From positions 123,443 through 187,442 of the forward strand of contig CAVOYZ010000006.1 in NCBI GenBank assembly GCA_963700785.1: a stretch of 64,000 nucleotides of DNA. Reading direction: 5' to 3'. Of the stretch, positions 35,646 through 45,179 are shown one piece after another; within the stretch, counting starts at the first letter, position 1; each line of letters opens with the position of its first letter. The notes under the pieces were generated by a model. That model did no database searches. It was not told the DNA's origin and was given only the letters and a program-made list of their open reading frames with translations. The position numbers and the translations under genes are program-made. Origin of the DNA: CAXMST01 sp963700785. Lineage in GTDB: Bacteria > Actinomycetota > Thermoleophilia > Solirubrobacterales > 70-9.

Positions 35646-36556
35646 GCGCGGGCGGCACGCCGCTCCCACCCCACCTCCCCGACCACGACCTGCAGGACCT
35701 CGACCGCCTGGTCGTCGAGGCGCTGCGACGCGGGGACGAGGAGGCGCTGCCGATCCTCGGCTACGGCGAGATCTCGCTGGTGCTGGCCTGGCCGCCGGAT
35801 GGAGGGCCGAGCTTCGCCTGCAAGCGCCTGCCGGCCTTCCCGACGCGCGAGCGCTTCGAGCGCTACCGAGCAACGCTCGAGGACTACATCGCAGCCCTCG
35901 AGGAGAATGGGGTTCGGGTCGTGCCGACCGAGTTCCGTGCGGTCGAGCTCGGTGGCGGGTCGATCGCCGGATACGTCGTGCAGCCGATCCTCTCGACAGA
36001 CCTGCTCGCCCCCGCGGTGCTGGCCAGGGCCTCGGAAGCCGAGGCCGAGCCGCTGATCGATGCCGTGGTGGAGAGCGCCGCAGCGGTGGTCGGGCCGCAC
36101 CTCGGGCTCGATGCTCAGCTTGCGAACTGGGTCTGGGATCGAGGCCGGCTCACCTACATCGACGTCTCGACTCCGATGATGTGGACGCCGGAGGGGCACT
36201 GCCGGCTCGATCTGGCGCTGATCGCACGTCCGTTCCCGCCGCCGCTGCGCTGGCCTCTGCGCCGCTTCCTGGCACCGCGCATCCTCGACGGCTATCGCGA
36301 TCTGCGGGGCGTCTACTTCGACCTCTGCGGAAACCTGATCAAGGAGCGGCTGCAGCGCTGGCTGCCGGCGTTCGTCGAGCAGGCGAACGGGCACCTCGAC
36401 GATCCGCTCTCGGTGACGGACATCGAGCGCTACTACCAATCCGACAGCCGGCTCTGGTCGCTGCTGCTCCGGCTCCGCCGGCTCGACCGCGCCTGGCAAC
36501 GGCGGGTCCGGCGGCGAACCTATCCCTACCTGCTGCCGCGCGAGACAAGGCGTTGA
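35642..36556 (+). CDS. DUF6206 kinase-like protein
   Basis: 304 residues from the overlapping GTG. Features recall the aminoglycoside-phosphotransferase/kinase fold. There is a glycine-containing strand pair LGYGEISLVLAWPPDGG with a lysine in FACKRLP, and a later LDAQLANWVWDRGRLTYIDV resembling a catalytic and metal-binding loop. These readings are inference; the family is annotated DUF6206 without known function. The 4-bp overlap with the aminotransferase implies a joint role, perhaps phosphorylating an amino compound or its product. Confidence 0.7.
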   Translation: MSAGGTPLPPHLPDHDLQDLDRLVVEALRRGDEEALPILGYGEISLVLAWPPDGGPSFACKRLPAFPTRERFERYRATLEDYIAALEENGVRVVPTEFRAVELGGGSIAGYVVQPILSTDLLAPAVLARASEAEAEPLIDAVVESAAAVVGPHLGLDAQLANWVWDRGRLTYIDVSTPMMWTPEGHCRLDLALIARPFPPPLRWPLRRFLAPRILDGYRDLRGVYFDLCGNLIKERLQRWLPAFVEQANGHLDDPLSVTDIERYYQSDSRLWSLLLRLRRLDRAWQRRVRRRTYPYLLPRETRR

Positions 36557-36589
36557 GCTCTCTCGAGCGCGGGGCCGAGACCCACTGAT

Positions 36590-37012
36590 GAGGGCGGGCT
36601 CGGCCTGGCCTGCGACGTGCGCGATCGCAGCGCGGTCGGCGCCGCCACGGACGCGGTCGTCGAGCGCTTCGGCCGCCTCGACATCGTGGTCGCAAACGCG
36701 GGCGTCGCCGGCCTCCGCGCCTTCCCCGGAGAGGCCGTCTACAACGCCTCGAAGTTCGGCCAGGTGGGCTTCACTCGCGCCCTCGACCACGAGCTGCGCG
36801 AGCGCGGCGTGCGAGCCACCTGCATCTGTCCGGGCGGCGTCAAGACGGACTTCGCGATCGGGGCGGGCCGTGAGCAAGGCGACCCTGGGCTCGAGGGCCT
36901 CTTGAGCGCGAACGAGGTCGCCGAAGTCGTGGTCTTCACCGTCACGCGCCCCAGGGGCATGCGGATCCTGACCACCAGCTTCCGCCCGATGACCGAGGGG
37001 TCCGCGGGATGA
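36590..37012 (+). pseudogene. short-chain dehydrogenase, truncated and internally deleted
   Basis: The frame reads GLGLACDVRDRSAVGAATDA, then FGRLDIVVANAGVAGL, and goes directly on to RAFPGEAVYNASKFGQVGFT and ICPGGVKTDFAIG. An intact SDR has the TGxxxGIG nucleotide motif about 50 residues before the first block. It also has about 60 residues, including the catalytic Ser, between NAGV and YNASK. Both are missing here; the YxxxK pair remains. An active enzyme cannot result. It follows the DUF6206 gene and may once have belonged to that operon. Confidence 0.75.
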
Positions 37013-37157
37013 GCGCTGATCGTTCGGCGCTCAACCGGGGCCTGGCGGCGCCACACGAATCGTCGAGCGGTTCCGCCGGCCGCGTAAGGCCCGATACCAC
37101 TCGCGCCTGGTGAGCCGGTCTTCACCGGCGCGCATCGCCTCAACGTAAGATCGCTCC

Positions 37158-37547
37158 GTGAGCGGCGTCGAGCGGTTCAACTTTGTATTCGCGCGGCCCT
37201 ATCGGGCAGCCGCCGGTGCGTTCGGCATCACGCCGGAGACCGCCTGGGTCGACGTCGGCGAGCGCACCCTCGAGGTCCGGTTCGGCCCGTGGCGGCTGTC
37301 AACTCCGCGGGCGAACGTCACCGATGCCGCGGTGACGGGGCCATACGCGTTCTGGAAGACCGCGGGCCCCGCCCGCCTGGCGATCACCGACCGGGGGCTG
37401 ACGTTCGCGACCAACGGGAGAAGCGGCGTCCTGATTTCGTTTCGCACCCCGGTCCGCGGGCTCGAGCCGCTCGGAGTCATCCGTCACCCCGAGCTGACCG
37501 TGACGGTCGCTGAGGTGGATAGGTTGGCGGAGCTGTTGCGAAGCTAG
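37158..37547 (+). CDS. conserved actinobacterial hypothetical protein
   Basis: 129 residues from a GTG start, reading RFNFVFARPYRAAAGAFGIT, VDVGERTLEVRFGPWRLSTP, TGPYAFWKTAGPARLAITDR and FATNGRSGVLISFRTPVRGL. This all-beta PH-like arrangement is seen in many actinobacterial proteins of unknown function. No active-site motif. It is convergent with the P-type ATPase, 29 bp between stops. Confidence 0.7.
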   Translation: MSGVERFNFVFARPYRAAAGAFGITPETAWVDVGERTLEVRFGPWRLSTPRANVTDAAVTGPYAFWKTAGPARLAITDRGLTFATNGRSGVLISFRTPVRGLEPLGVIRHPELTVTVAEVDRLAELLRS

Positions 37548-37576
37548 CCTGAGCGTCCCATGCGCGTTGGCCGAGC

Positions 37577-40303
37577 TCAACTAGTGGCGCCGTCGCGTCG
37601 CAGCAGCTTGTGGATCTCAACCGCCACGATGACGCTCAGGGCGACACCGAAGATCGCGGCCCAGGTGCCGAGGTCGAGCGGCTCGATCCGGAGCACGACC
37701 TGAGTCGGCTCGAAGTACATCGCGCCGACCTGGAGCCCGAGGGCGAGGACCGTGCCGACGAAGAGGATCGGGTTGGCGAGGGGAGTCCTGGAGAACGCGG
37801 AGCGGTGCTCTGAGCGCGCGTTGCCCACATGAAAGACCTGGAAGACAACCATCGTCGTCAGCGCGATCGTCCGCGCGCGATCGAGGTCGTCGCCGGTGTG
37901 CGGATAGGCGAGGAAGAGGGCGAGGGTGCCGGTCGCCATCACGGTTCCCGCGATCGCGATCCGCTCCCAGAGCAGCCGAGAGATCACGCCCTCCTCCGGT
38001 GGGCGCGGTGGGCGCTTACTGACATCGGGCTCGCCCGGCTCGAAGGCGAGCCCGATGTCCTGCACGCCGTTGGTGACCAGATTCAGCCACAGGAGCTGCG
38101 CCGGCAGAAAGGGCAAGGGCAGGCCGGCGATCAGGCTCGTCAGCACCGCCAAGATCTCCGCGACGCCGCTGGAGACCAGGTAGAAGGTGGTCTTGCGGAC
38201 ATTGTCGAAGGCGACGCGGCCCTCGCCCACCGCCTTGAAGATCGTCGCGAAATTGTCGTCGAGGACCGTCATGTCGGCAGCCTCCTTGGCGACGTCGGTC
38301 CCCGACCCCATCGCCGCGCCGATGTCGGCGGCCTTCAGCGCCGGCGCGTCGTTGACGCCGTCGCCGGTGACCGCCACCACCTCTCCCTGACGCCGCAGCG
38401 ACTCAACGATCCGCAGCTTGTGCTCGGGTGCCATCCGCGCGTAGACGTCGACCTCCCCGACAAGCTGATCCAGCCGCCGATCAGGGAGGTCCTCGAGCTC
38501 GACCCCGGACGCGACCCGGTCGCCCGGCCCGGCGATCCCGAGGTCGAGTGCAACCGCGAGTGCTGTATTTGCATGGTCGCCGGTGATCATCAGCACGCGG
38601 ACGCCGGCTGAGCGGCAGCCGGCCACCGCATCTCGGGCCTCCTCGCGGGGCGGATCGATCATGCCCAGGAGGCCGTACAACGTGAGTCCGCTCAAGGGAA
38701 AGCGAAGCTCGCCGTCGGCGGCTCGCGGCACCTCACAACCGGCGACGGCGAGCACGCGCATCCCATGGGCGGCCATGTCCTCGGCCCGTTGATTGGTTGC
38801 CGCGGGGTCGAGCTCGTCACCGCCGACGCTCTCGACGCACATCTCGAGCACCTGTTCCGGTGAGCCCTTGACGAGGACGAGCCCGTGCCCGCCGTAGGCG
38901 TGCATTGTGGCGGAGTAGCGGCGCTCCGCCTCGAAGGGGATGTCCGCCAGGCGGGGGTAGCGGTCCTCGAGATCGTCCTTGTGCAGGCCCCCCTTGCCGG
39001 CGGCAACGAGCAGCGCGACCTCAGTCGGGTCGCCGACAGCGTCGGCCTCACCCCGGCGGGAGGCGACCGAAGCCTCATTGCAGAGCGCACCGGCGAGGAG
39101 CAGGCGCCGCAGCTCCGGCTCCTGCTCGACGTCGACGGCGGCGCCTCCGCGCTCGATGGCGCCCGCCAGCCGGTCGGCGCCGCCGGTGACCTCGTAGTCG
39201 CGCCCATCCACCACGATCCGCTCCACGGTGATCCGGTTCTGCGTCAGGGTGCCGGTCTTGTCGGAGCCTATGACCGTGCAGCTTCCGAGGCTCTCGACCG
39301 CCGGCAGGCGCCGCACGAGCGCGTTGACCGCGGCCATCCGGCGGACGCTGATCGCCAGCGCCACGGTGAGGACGATCGGCAGCCCCTCGGGAACCGCGGA
39401 GACCGCGAGGGCGACGACCGCGAGGAAGAGGTCGTCCGCCGACTCCCCGTGAGCAAGCCCGGCCGCGAACCCGATCGCCGCTACCACGACGATCGCCAGC
39501 CCGACCAGGCGCGCAAAGCGGGCCATCCGCTGCTGTAGCGGCGTCGCCACGACGCCGATCTCCCTCAGGCTTCCGGCGATCGCCCCGAGCTCGGTCCCCA
39601 TGGCCGTGGCGGTCACGACCGCTCGGCAGCGACCCCGGGTGAGGACCGACCCGGAGTGGACGATGTTGGCCCGCTCGGCGACGGGTAGGTCTCCGAGGAG
39701 GATGGCCGCCGTCTTGCCGACGGGCTCGGACTCGCCCGTGAGCAGGGACTCGTCAACCTCCACCGCCGTGGCGCTGAGAACGCGGGCGTCGGCGGGGACG
39801 CGGGAGCCGGCCTCGAGCAGCAGTACGTCGCCGCGAACGACGTTCCGGGCGTCGATTTCCAGCTCACGCTCGGCCCGCACCACGCGGGCCCTGGCGCCGG
39901 CGAGGCGGCGTAGGGCCTGAAGGGACCGCTCGGCCCGGTACTCCTGGACGAACCCGACGAGGGCATTCAGCAACAGCACAGCGGCAATCACGGCGGCATC
40001 GATCTCGTCACCCACCGCGAGCGCGAGGGCGCCGGCAGCGACGAGTATGTAGATCAGCGGGCTGGTGAACTGGCGCAGGACGATCCGCGCAGCACCGGGT
40101 CCGCGCTCCCGCGGAAGCTCGTTCGGGCCGTCCTCCAGCAGGCGCCGTGAGGCCTGGGCCCCGGACAGGCCATCGTGGCCGGTGTCCAGTGATGCGAGCA
40201 CCGCATCGCCCTCGTGCAGCCAGGGCTCGGCCACGCCCGGGCGCCGCGGTGACGCCGCAGCTGTGCGGTCGCGGTGACGATCGCCTTCGGGCTCCAGCCG
40301 CAC
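37577..40303 (-). CDS. cation-transporting P-type ATPase (type II)
   Basis: 908 residues from a GTG. All P-type signatures are present: TGES (189-192, actuator domain), PEGLP (305-309, TM4 ion site), the phosphorylated Asp in SDKTGTLTQN (D348), MITGDHANTALAVA, and GDGVNDAPALKAADIGAAMG. The N-terminal 'LSGAQASRRLLEDGPNEL' cation-ATPase domain and the ten-helix layout place it with Ca2+/Mg2+/Na+-type ATPases (SERCA/MgtA-like). The exact ion cannot be fixed. Confidence 0.94.
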   Translation of the reverse strand: MRLEPEGDRHRDRTAAASPRRPGVAEPWLHEGDAVLASLDTGHDGLSGAQASRRLLEDGPNELPRERGPGAARIVLRQFTSPLIYILVAAGALALAVGDEIDAAVIAAVLLLNALVGFVQEYRAERSLQALRRLAGARARVVRAERELEIDARNVVRGDVLLLEAGSRVPADARVLSATAVEVDESLLTGESEPVGKTAAILLGDLPVAERANIVHSGSVLTRGRCRAVVTATAMGTELGAIAGSLREIGVVATPLQQRMARFARLVGLAIVVVAAIGFAAGLAHGESADDLFLAVVALAVSAVPEGLPIVLTVALAISVRRMAAVNALVRRLPAVESLGSCTVIGSDKTGTLTQNRITVERIVVDGRDYEVTGGADRLAGAIERGGAAVDVEQEPELRRLLLAGALCNEASVASRRGEADAVGDPTEVALLVAAGKGGLHKDDLEDRYPRLADIPFEAERRYSATMHAYGGHGLVLVKGSPEQVLEMCVESVGGDELDPAATNQRAEDMAAHGMRVLAVAGCEVPRAADGELRFPLSGLTLYGLLGMIDPPREEARDAVAGCRSAGVRVLMITGDHANTALAVALDLGIAGPGDRVASGVELEDLPDRRLDQLVGEVDVYARMAPEHKLRIVESLRRQGEVVAVTGDGVNDAPALKAADIGAAMGSGTDVAKEAADMTVLDDNFATIFKAVGEGRVAFDNVRKTTFYLVSSGVAEILAVLTSLIAGLPLPFLPAQLLWLNLVTNGVQDIGLAFEPGEPDVSKRPPRPPEEGVISRLLWERIAIAGTVMATGTLALFLAYPHTGDDLDRARTIALTTMVVFQVFHVGNARSEHRSAFSRTPLANPILFVGTVLALGLQVGAMYFEPTQVVLRIEPLDLGTWAAIFGVALSVIVAVEIHKLLRRDGATS

Positions 40304-40317
40304 GCTGCGCCCAGCTG

Positions 40318-41538
40318 CTAGGCGCTGATCAGGCCGACGACGCGCTCGGCGTCCGTCTGCTCCATGTACTTCGGCACGCCGTACAGCTCGAACGCCTCGT
40401 CGATCGCCGCGGAGGCGATGACCGGGATGTCCTCGGCCTCGATCTCACTGAGCGTCTCCGGGATGCGGATGTCACGGCTGAGCCCGCGCACGGCCTCGAT
40501 CAGCCGATCGGCGAGCTCGGCATCGGCGCTCGGTCCGCCGTCTCGCTCCAGGCCAATGACCCGGGCGAGGTCCGCGTACCTGGAGGCACAGGCGTCCTTC
40601 GAGTACTCCATGACGCGCGGCAGGACGACTGCGTTGGCGAGCCCATGAGGCACGTGGTAGAGGCCACCGAGCTTGTGCGCGATCCCGTGGACGTATCCGA
40701 GCCCGACCGCCGTGAACGACAGCCCGCCCTCGAAGGCGGCCAGCGCCATGCCCTCGCGGGCTGCGAGATCGTCGCCGTTCTCGTAGGCATTGCGCAGATG
40801 CTTGAACACCAATCCGACCGTCGCCTTCGAGGCGCGCTCGCTCTCGGGGGTCGCGCGGGTGGAGACGTAGGACTCGATGCCGTGGGTCAGAGCGTCCATG
40901 CCGGTGGCCGCGGTGATCTGCGGCGGCAGGCCCTTGGTGATCTCGGGGTCGAGCCCTGCGGCGAGCGGGACCAGCTTGTGGTCGGCGACCGCGTACTTGC
41001 GACGCTCGGCTTCGTTAGTGACGACGGCGGCGACGGTCACCTCGGCCCCGGTCCCGGAGGTGGTCGGCACTGCAAACAGGGGCAGTGGCGGCTTTCGAAC
41101 CTTGAACGGCCCCTCCATCTTGGCGACGGGCTTGTCGTTGGTGGCGCCCGCGGCGATCACCTTGGCGGCGTCCATCGCCGAGCCGCCGCCGAAGCCGAGC
41201 ACGGCCTCGCTGCGTTCCCGTCGGGCGAGCGCGATTCCGTCCTCGATCTGCCGCTCGGTCGGGTTCGGCTCGATCTCGTCGAAGACGACCACGTCGACCC
41301 CATGCGACTCGAGACGCTCGACACAGCCACTGTGCAGCCCGAGCTTGACGATTCCCGGGTCGGTCACCAGCAGCAACCGCTCGAACCCGTAGGTGCCGAC
41401 GTGGTCGGCCAGGCGGTCGATCGACCCCGGGCCGATCATCAACCGCGGCTGGTTGAACGGCAGCACCTTGACGGCGACGTCGAAGCCGCGCATCTTCGCC
41501 TTGTGCGCCACGACGCGTAGTGCGTAAGAGGAATCCAC
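40318..41538 (-). CDS. iron-containing alcohol dehydrogenase
   Basis: 406 residues. The Fe-ADH family patterns are AVLGFGGGSAMDAAKVIAAG (NAD binding), PTTSGTGAEVTVAAVVTNE, the metal-ligand region ITAATGMDALTHGIESYVST and the signature GYVHGIAHKLGGLYHVPHGL ANAVVLP with ligand His residues. It oxidises or reduces a primary alcohol/aldehyde with NAD(P). It lies 14 bp upstream of the P-type ATPase start on the same strand, so co-transcription is possible though no functional link is obvious. Confidence 0.93.
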   Translation of the reverse strand: MDSSYALRVVAHKAKMRGFDVAVKVLPFNQPRLMIGPGSIDRLADHVGTYGFERLLLVTDPGIVKLGLHSGCVERLESHGVDVVVFDEIEPNPTERQIEDGIALARRERSEAVLGFGGGSAMDAAKVIAAGATNDKPVAKMEGPFKVRKPPLPLFAVPTTSGTGAEVTVAAVVTNEAERRKYAVADHKLVPLAAGLDPEITKGLPPQITAATGMDALTHGIESYVSTRATPESERASKATVGLVFKHLRNAYENGDDLAAREGMALAAFEGGLSFTAVGLGYVHGIAHKLGGLYHVPHGLANAVVLPRVMEYSKDACASRYADLARVIGLERDGGPSADAELADRLIEAVRGLSRDIRIPETLSEIEAEDIPVIASAAIDEAFELYGVPKYMEQTDAERVVGLISA

Positions 41539-41666
41539 GTCTCCGCAGAGTAGTGGGCCGCCCTTCGCGCCGTTTCCGATCCGGAGCTAGTGGCGCACGT
41601 CACTTGTTAGGGTGGATCGGGCTGGGCCGCAGCAGGCGGCGACACCCTCAATCGATAGGGGAACCG

Positions 41667-41939
41667 ATGTTTCTGGCCACGACGACCGTCGAAGATCTCG
41701 ATCGCTTCCTGAAGGTCTTCTCCACCAAGGGCGCCGAGAAACGAAAGGAGCATGGATCCAACGGCTCCAAGGTCTTCCACGACCCGAACCAGGAGGACCG
41801 CGTCTGGGTGCTGTTCGACTGGGACCTGGAGGGCTTCCAGGAGTTCCTCTCCGACGAGGACGTCCCGCCGATCATCCAGGAGGCCGGGCATAAGAGCAAG
41901 CCGCAGCCGGCCGTGCTCAAGGGCGAGTTCGACGCCTAG
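41667..41939 (+). CDS. small conserved protein (ABM/YCII-like)
   Basis: 90 residues, MFLATTTVEDLDRFLKVFST and VWVLFDWDLEGFQEFLSDED, with a beta-alpha-beta pattern resembling ferredoxin-fold monooxygenase or cyclase-like domains. An AGGGGAA ribosome site fixes the start. Function unknown. A strong stem-loop follows at 41952-41974. Confidence 0.7.
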   Translation: MFLATTTVEDLDRFLKVFSTKGAEKRKEHGSNGSKVFHDPNQEDRVWVLFDWDLEGFQEFLSDEDVPPIIQEAGHKSKPQPAVLKGEFDA

Positions 41940-41951
41940 ACGCCGGGGGTC

Positions 41952-41974
41952 CCGGGGTCACGTTGTGACCCCGG
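41952..41974. terminator. bidirectional stem-loop terminator
   Basis: A perfect 10-bp inverted repeat (CCGGGGTCAC / GTGACCCCGG, 3-nt loop) lies between two convergent genes (41667-41939 and 42033-42422). Confidence 0.75.
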
Positions 41975-42032
41975 AGAAGCCCGCGAGCGAGGGCCGGACC
42001 GGGAGCTCGATTCGGCCGGCGCTCGAGCGCCG

Positions 42033-42422
42033 TCAGTCCGCCAGGCCGGCGGCTTCGAGGGCCTCGTCCCTGGTCTGGAAGGCCTGCTCCCGCGTTATCC
42101 GCCCGTCTGCGATCGTGAAGAGGAAGGCGAACCGGCTCCTGTCCATGGAGCTCTCGCTGACGGGCTCGTCCCCGGTGATCTGAGCGACCGCGACCACCTG
42201 GTCTGAGGAGTCGATCAGCTCGACCGGCTCGATGCTGTAACCGGCCAGCGCCTTCTGGTTCTCCTCATAGATCCGGCGCAGCGCGTCGTTGCCGCGGAGG
42301 GTCCCGGAGCTGAGCGTCTCGAACACCGCATCCGAGTCGTATATCTCCGTCAGGGCATCGAGATCCCCACTGTTGTGGGCCGCAAAACCGGCCCGAATCA
42401 GGTCCAGGTTCTCCTCCGACAT
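42033..42422 (-). CDS. SnoaL-like / NTF2-fold protein
   Basis: 129 residues from ATG 42422: ENLDLIRAGFAAHNSGDLDA LTEIYDSDAVFE, ALRRIYEENQKALAGYSIEP and FTIADGRITREQAFQTRDEA. This is the SnoaL_2/NTF2 pattern used as small polyketide-cyclase-like enzymes or ligand binders. It follows the flavin monooxygenase on the same strand after 128 bp and might be the last gene of the aromatic-degradation cluster, but it could have its own promoter. Confidence 0.75.
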   Translation of the reverse strand: MSEENLDLIRAGFAAHNSGDLDALTEIYDSDAVFETLSSGTLRGNDALRRIYEENQKALAGYSIEPVELIDSSDQVVAVAQITGDEPVSESSMDRSRFAFLFTIADGRITREQAFQTRDEALEAAGLAD

Positions 42423-42550
42423 CGCCCCGTCGACTATATCTCGCTTCGGCTCGAGCTCCGCCCGCTCAGCCGCGGTCCGCGACAATCTCTTCGTCAGCCG
42501 CGAGCCCCGAGCCCGGGCCTGGCAGACAAGTGCGGAGCGGAACCCGTTGG

Positions 42551-44155
42551 TCAGAGTGCTGAGGCCACCAATGGGGGCCGGGCGCTGGAGTCGGACGGGG
42601 CGCCTGCGGCGCGGCCCAGGAGGCGGTGGTGCGAGGCGAGAGCGCGTCGAACTCCTGCCGGCTCGTGGTCGCCGAGCGAGAACACAAAGCGGTCGGGTCG
42701 CAGGATTGCCCACGTGGCCCCGAAGCGGCCCAACCATGCTCGGATCTCGCCGTCCACGTCATCGAGGTCCTGCCCAACCAAGAGCACCGGCAGGCCCTCG
42801 CCGGCAAGCTCCTCGGCCTGGTGGGCGTCGAGTGCGATTCCGAGCCAACCTGGGCCCGCGAGGTCATCGAAGAGGCACTCGCTCCCTCTGGACCGGACGC
42901 GCGGCTGCGGGAACTGGGAGCCGACGCCGCGGCGGAAGGCGAGCCGACGCGGTCGCTCAGCAAAGGCGCCCTCCCCGTAGGCGGGCACCGGCTTGAGCCG
43001 CTGCCGCCCCCACTCGGCGAGTCCGCTGGCCTCCAGAGCGCCGAGGAGCCCGTCGCGCAGCAACGCCATCCGCTTGTCGGTCGTCTGGACGAAGCGGCCG
43101 ACTAGGACTGCGAGCCTTGCCATTGCCCGCACGTGGGGGCGGCGCTCCTGCTCGTAGGTGTCCAGCAGCGCCTCGGGCGCTCCACGCAGGACCGCATCGA
43201 GCTTCCAGGAAAGATTGGCGGCGTCGCGAGCGCCGGAGCTGAGGCCCTGACCCGCGAACGGCGGCATCAGGTGTGCGGCGTCGCCTGCGAGGAGCGTCCG
43301 GCCGGCGCGCCACCGCGCCGCCGTTCGGGCGTGGAAGGTGTAGACGACCGCCCTCTCGATCGTGGCCTTGGTGCCGTCCAGCCAGGGTTCGATGCGCTCG
43401 CGGACCGAGTCGGGGTCCAGGAAAGGCTCCGCGTCCTCGCCTGGATGCAACATCCACTCCCAGCGATGCCGCCCCGGCGACATCGGCAACGAAACGATCG
43501 GCCGGCGCCAGTCACCGAAGAAGTGCGGGTGCGGCACGTCCCGCAGCGGCCGTTCCAGTTCGGCGTCAACGACAAGCCAGCGCTGCCGGAAGGTGGAGCC
43601 GCCGAACTCGATCCCCAGTAGCTGCCGTACCCAGCTGCCACCGCCGTCGCATCCGACCAACCACCTCGCTCGCACCGTTTCCTCCGAACCGTCGGCGCTG
43701 GACCGCACCAACGCCTCGACGGCCGGCTCCTGCCCCCGGTCGTCCTGGTGGAAGCGCTCGAGGCGGCGCCCCCAGGCAGCTTCGACGGTCTCCTGGCGGG
43801 CCAGGGCCGCCGTAAGCGTCCGCTCGATCGTCGGCTGGTTGATGGAGACCAGCGGCGGGTGGCCTTGCGCGCCGTCAACCGGCCGCAGCAGAGTGAGCGG
43901 ACTGCCGCGATCGGGAACGAAGCTGACCTCCTCCTGCACCTGGCTCGCGGCCAGGACATCCCCGACGACTCCCGCGGCCTGGAAGATCCGCAGGACCTCG
44001 TCGTCAACGACGGCGGCGCGCGGAAGCTCGATCGGCCCGGCAGCCTCGTCGATCGCAAGCACGGAGGCGCCTGCCCGCCCCAGCATCAACGCCAGCAACT
44101 GCCCCACCGGGCCAAGGCCACAGACGAGCACGTCGTAGTCGACCGGCCGGCTCAT
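42551..44155 (-). CDS. FAD-dependent aromatic hydroxylase (MhpA-like)
   Basis: 534 residues from ATG 44155. It shows the FAD Rossmann motif VLVCGLGPVGQLLALMLGRA, the DG motif WLVGCDGGGSWVRQLLG and the GD motif LLAGDAAHLMPPFAGQGLSS. The thioredoxin-like C-terminal domain (GLPVLLVGQDLDDVDGEIRA) is that of phenol 2-monooxygenase/MhpA flavoproteins. It would hydroxylate a phenolic ring ortho to OH, giving a catechol for the dioxygenase encoded upstream. It lies 34 bp after the FAH gene in the same operon. Confidence 0.9.
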   Translation of the reverse strand: MSRPVDYDVLVCGLGPVGQLLALMLGRAGASVLAIDEAAGPIELPRAAVVDDEVLRIFQAAGVVGDVLAASQVQEEVSFVPDRGSPLTLLRPVDGAQGHPPLVSINQPTIERTLTAALARQETVEAAWGRRLERFHQDDRGQEPAVEALVRSSADGSEETVRARWLVGCDGGGSWVRQLLGIEFGGSTFRQRWLVVDAELERPLRDVPHPHFFGDWRRPIVSLPMSPGRHRWEWMLHPGEDAEPFLDPDSVRERIEPWLDGTKATIERAVVYTFHARTAARWRAGRTLLAGDAAHLMPPFAGQGLSSGARDAANLSWKLDAVLRGAPEALLDTYEQERRPHVRAMARLAVLVGRFVQTTDKRMALLRDGLLGALEASGLAEWGRQRLKPVPAYGEGAFAERPRRLAFRRGVGSQFPQPRVRSRGSECLFDDLAGPGWLGIALDAHQAEELAGEGLPVLLVGQDLDDVDGEIRAWLGRFGATWAILRPDRFVFSLGDHEPAGVRRALASHHRLLGRAAGAPSDSSARPPLVASAL

Positions 44156-44189
44156 CGACGTCGCACATGCCCCATCTGGGCGACTGCCT

Positions 44190-45179
44190 TCACGAGCCCG
44201 CGAGGGTCGCGTTCGCAGGCGCGGCGCCGGGGTCAATCCGGTTGGTCAATGTGCCGATTCCATCGATCTCGAGCTCAACGACCTGGCCCGGCTGGATCCA
44301 GCGATCGAGTTCGAGGCCGCAGCATCCCGGGATCGTTCCGGTGGAGACGACGTCACCGGGCTCGAGACGCTCACCGGCCGAAGCGTGGGCGAGCATCGCG
44401 CCGACATCGTGGACAGGCCCCGCGGTCGAGCCCTCGCACCAGAGCTCACCATCGACCCGCACGCGGCCGGTCATCCGGGTCCAGTCGGGAACCTCGTCGG
44501 CGGTCAACACGTCGGAGCCGATCGAGTTCGCGAACGTCTTCGACTTGACGACGGGCCCGAAGATGTTCTCGCGGGCGTCCTCGGCCTGTACGTCGCGAGC
44601 CGACCAATCGTTGACCACGAACCAGCCGCCCACGGCGGCGGCCGCCTCCTCCGGCGTGGCGTCGGCAATCGGTCTCGCCAGGACGAAGGCGAGCTCGAGC
44701 TCGAAGTCGAGCCACTCCGTATGCCTGGGCCACCACATCGGATCGCCGTCGCCGACCATGGCTGCATGGTTGGCGACGTAGAACGTGGGCGTCTCGTAGA
44801 AGTGCCGGTTCGGCTTCAACTTCGGAAAGGTCTTGCCGGTGACGCGCTCGAAGGCTTCGACCGCCGTCGCCAGCGGCCGCGGGAAGAAGCGTTTGACGAG
44901 CATCCGGCTGGATGCGATCACATGCGACTCCCAGAGCATGAAGGCACGCATCGAACGCGGCTGGAAGGGAATCGAAGCGGCCGCGGGATCCACGGCCTCG
45001 GCCGACCCATCCGCGCCCGCCAGGATCGCCTCGGCCGCAGCGCGGGTCTCCTTCCCACCGGCCAGAAAGGCCACCATGTCGCGGCTCTGCGCCTCGCTGA
45101 TCCCATCGCCCGAGAGAGAAACCCAGGAGCCCGACCCGTGTTCGGCGATCAGGCCGTCGGGCGTGTGTCGCAGCTTCAC
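44190..45179 (-). CDS. fumarylacetoacetate hydrolase family protein
   Basis: 329 residues from GTG 45179, which overlaps the stop of the dioxygenase gene by four bases (GTGA). FAH-fold features are YVANHAAMVGDGDPMWWP, the acidic metal ligands in WLDFELELAFVLARPI, GGWFVVNDWSARDVQ and VEIDGIGTLTNRI-type ending (LEIDGIGTLTNRID). Members hydrolyse C-C bonds of ring-cleavage products or acylpyruvates. In this operon it most likely processes the product of the VOC dioxygenase. Confidence 0.9.
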   Translation of the reverse strand: MKLRHTPDGLIAEHGSGSWVSLSGDGISEAQSRDMVAFLAGGKETRAAAEAILAGADGSAEAVDPAAASIPFQPRSMRAFMLWESHVIASSRMLVKRFFPRPLATAVEAFERVTGKTFPKLKPNRHFYETPTFYVANHAAMVGDGDPMWWPRHTEWLDFELELAFVLARPIADATPEEAAAAVGGWFVVNDWSARDVQAEDARENIFGPVVKSKTFANSIGSDVLTADEVPDWTRMTGRVRVDGELWCEGSTAGPVHDVGAMLAHASAGERLEPGDVVSTGTIPGCCGLELDRWIQPGQVVELEIDGIGTLTNRIDPGAAPANATLAGS

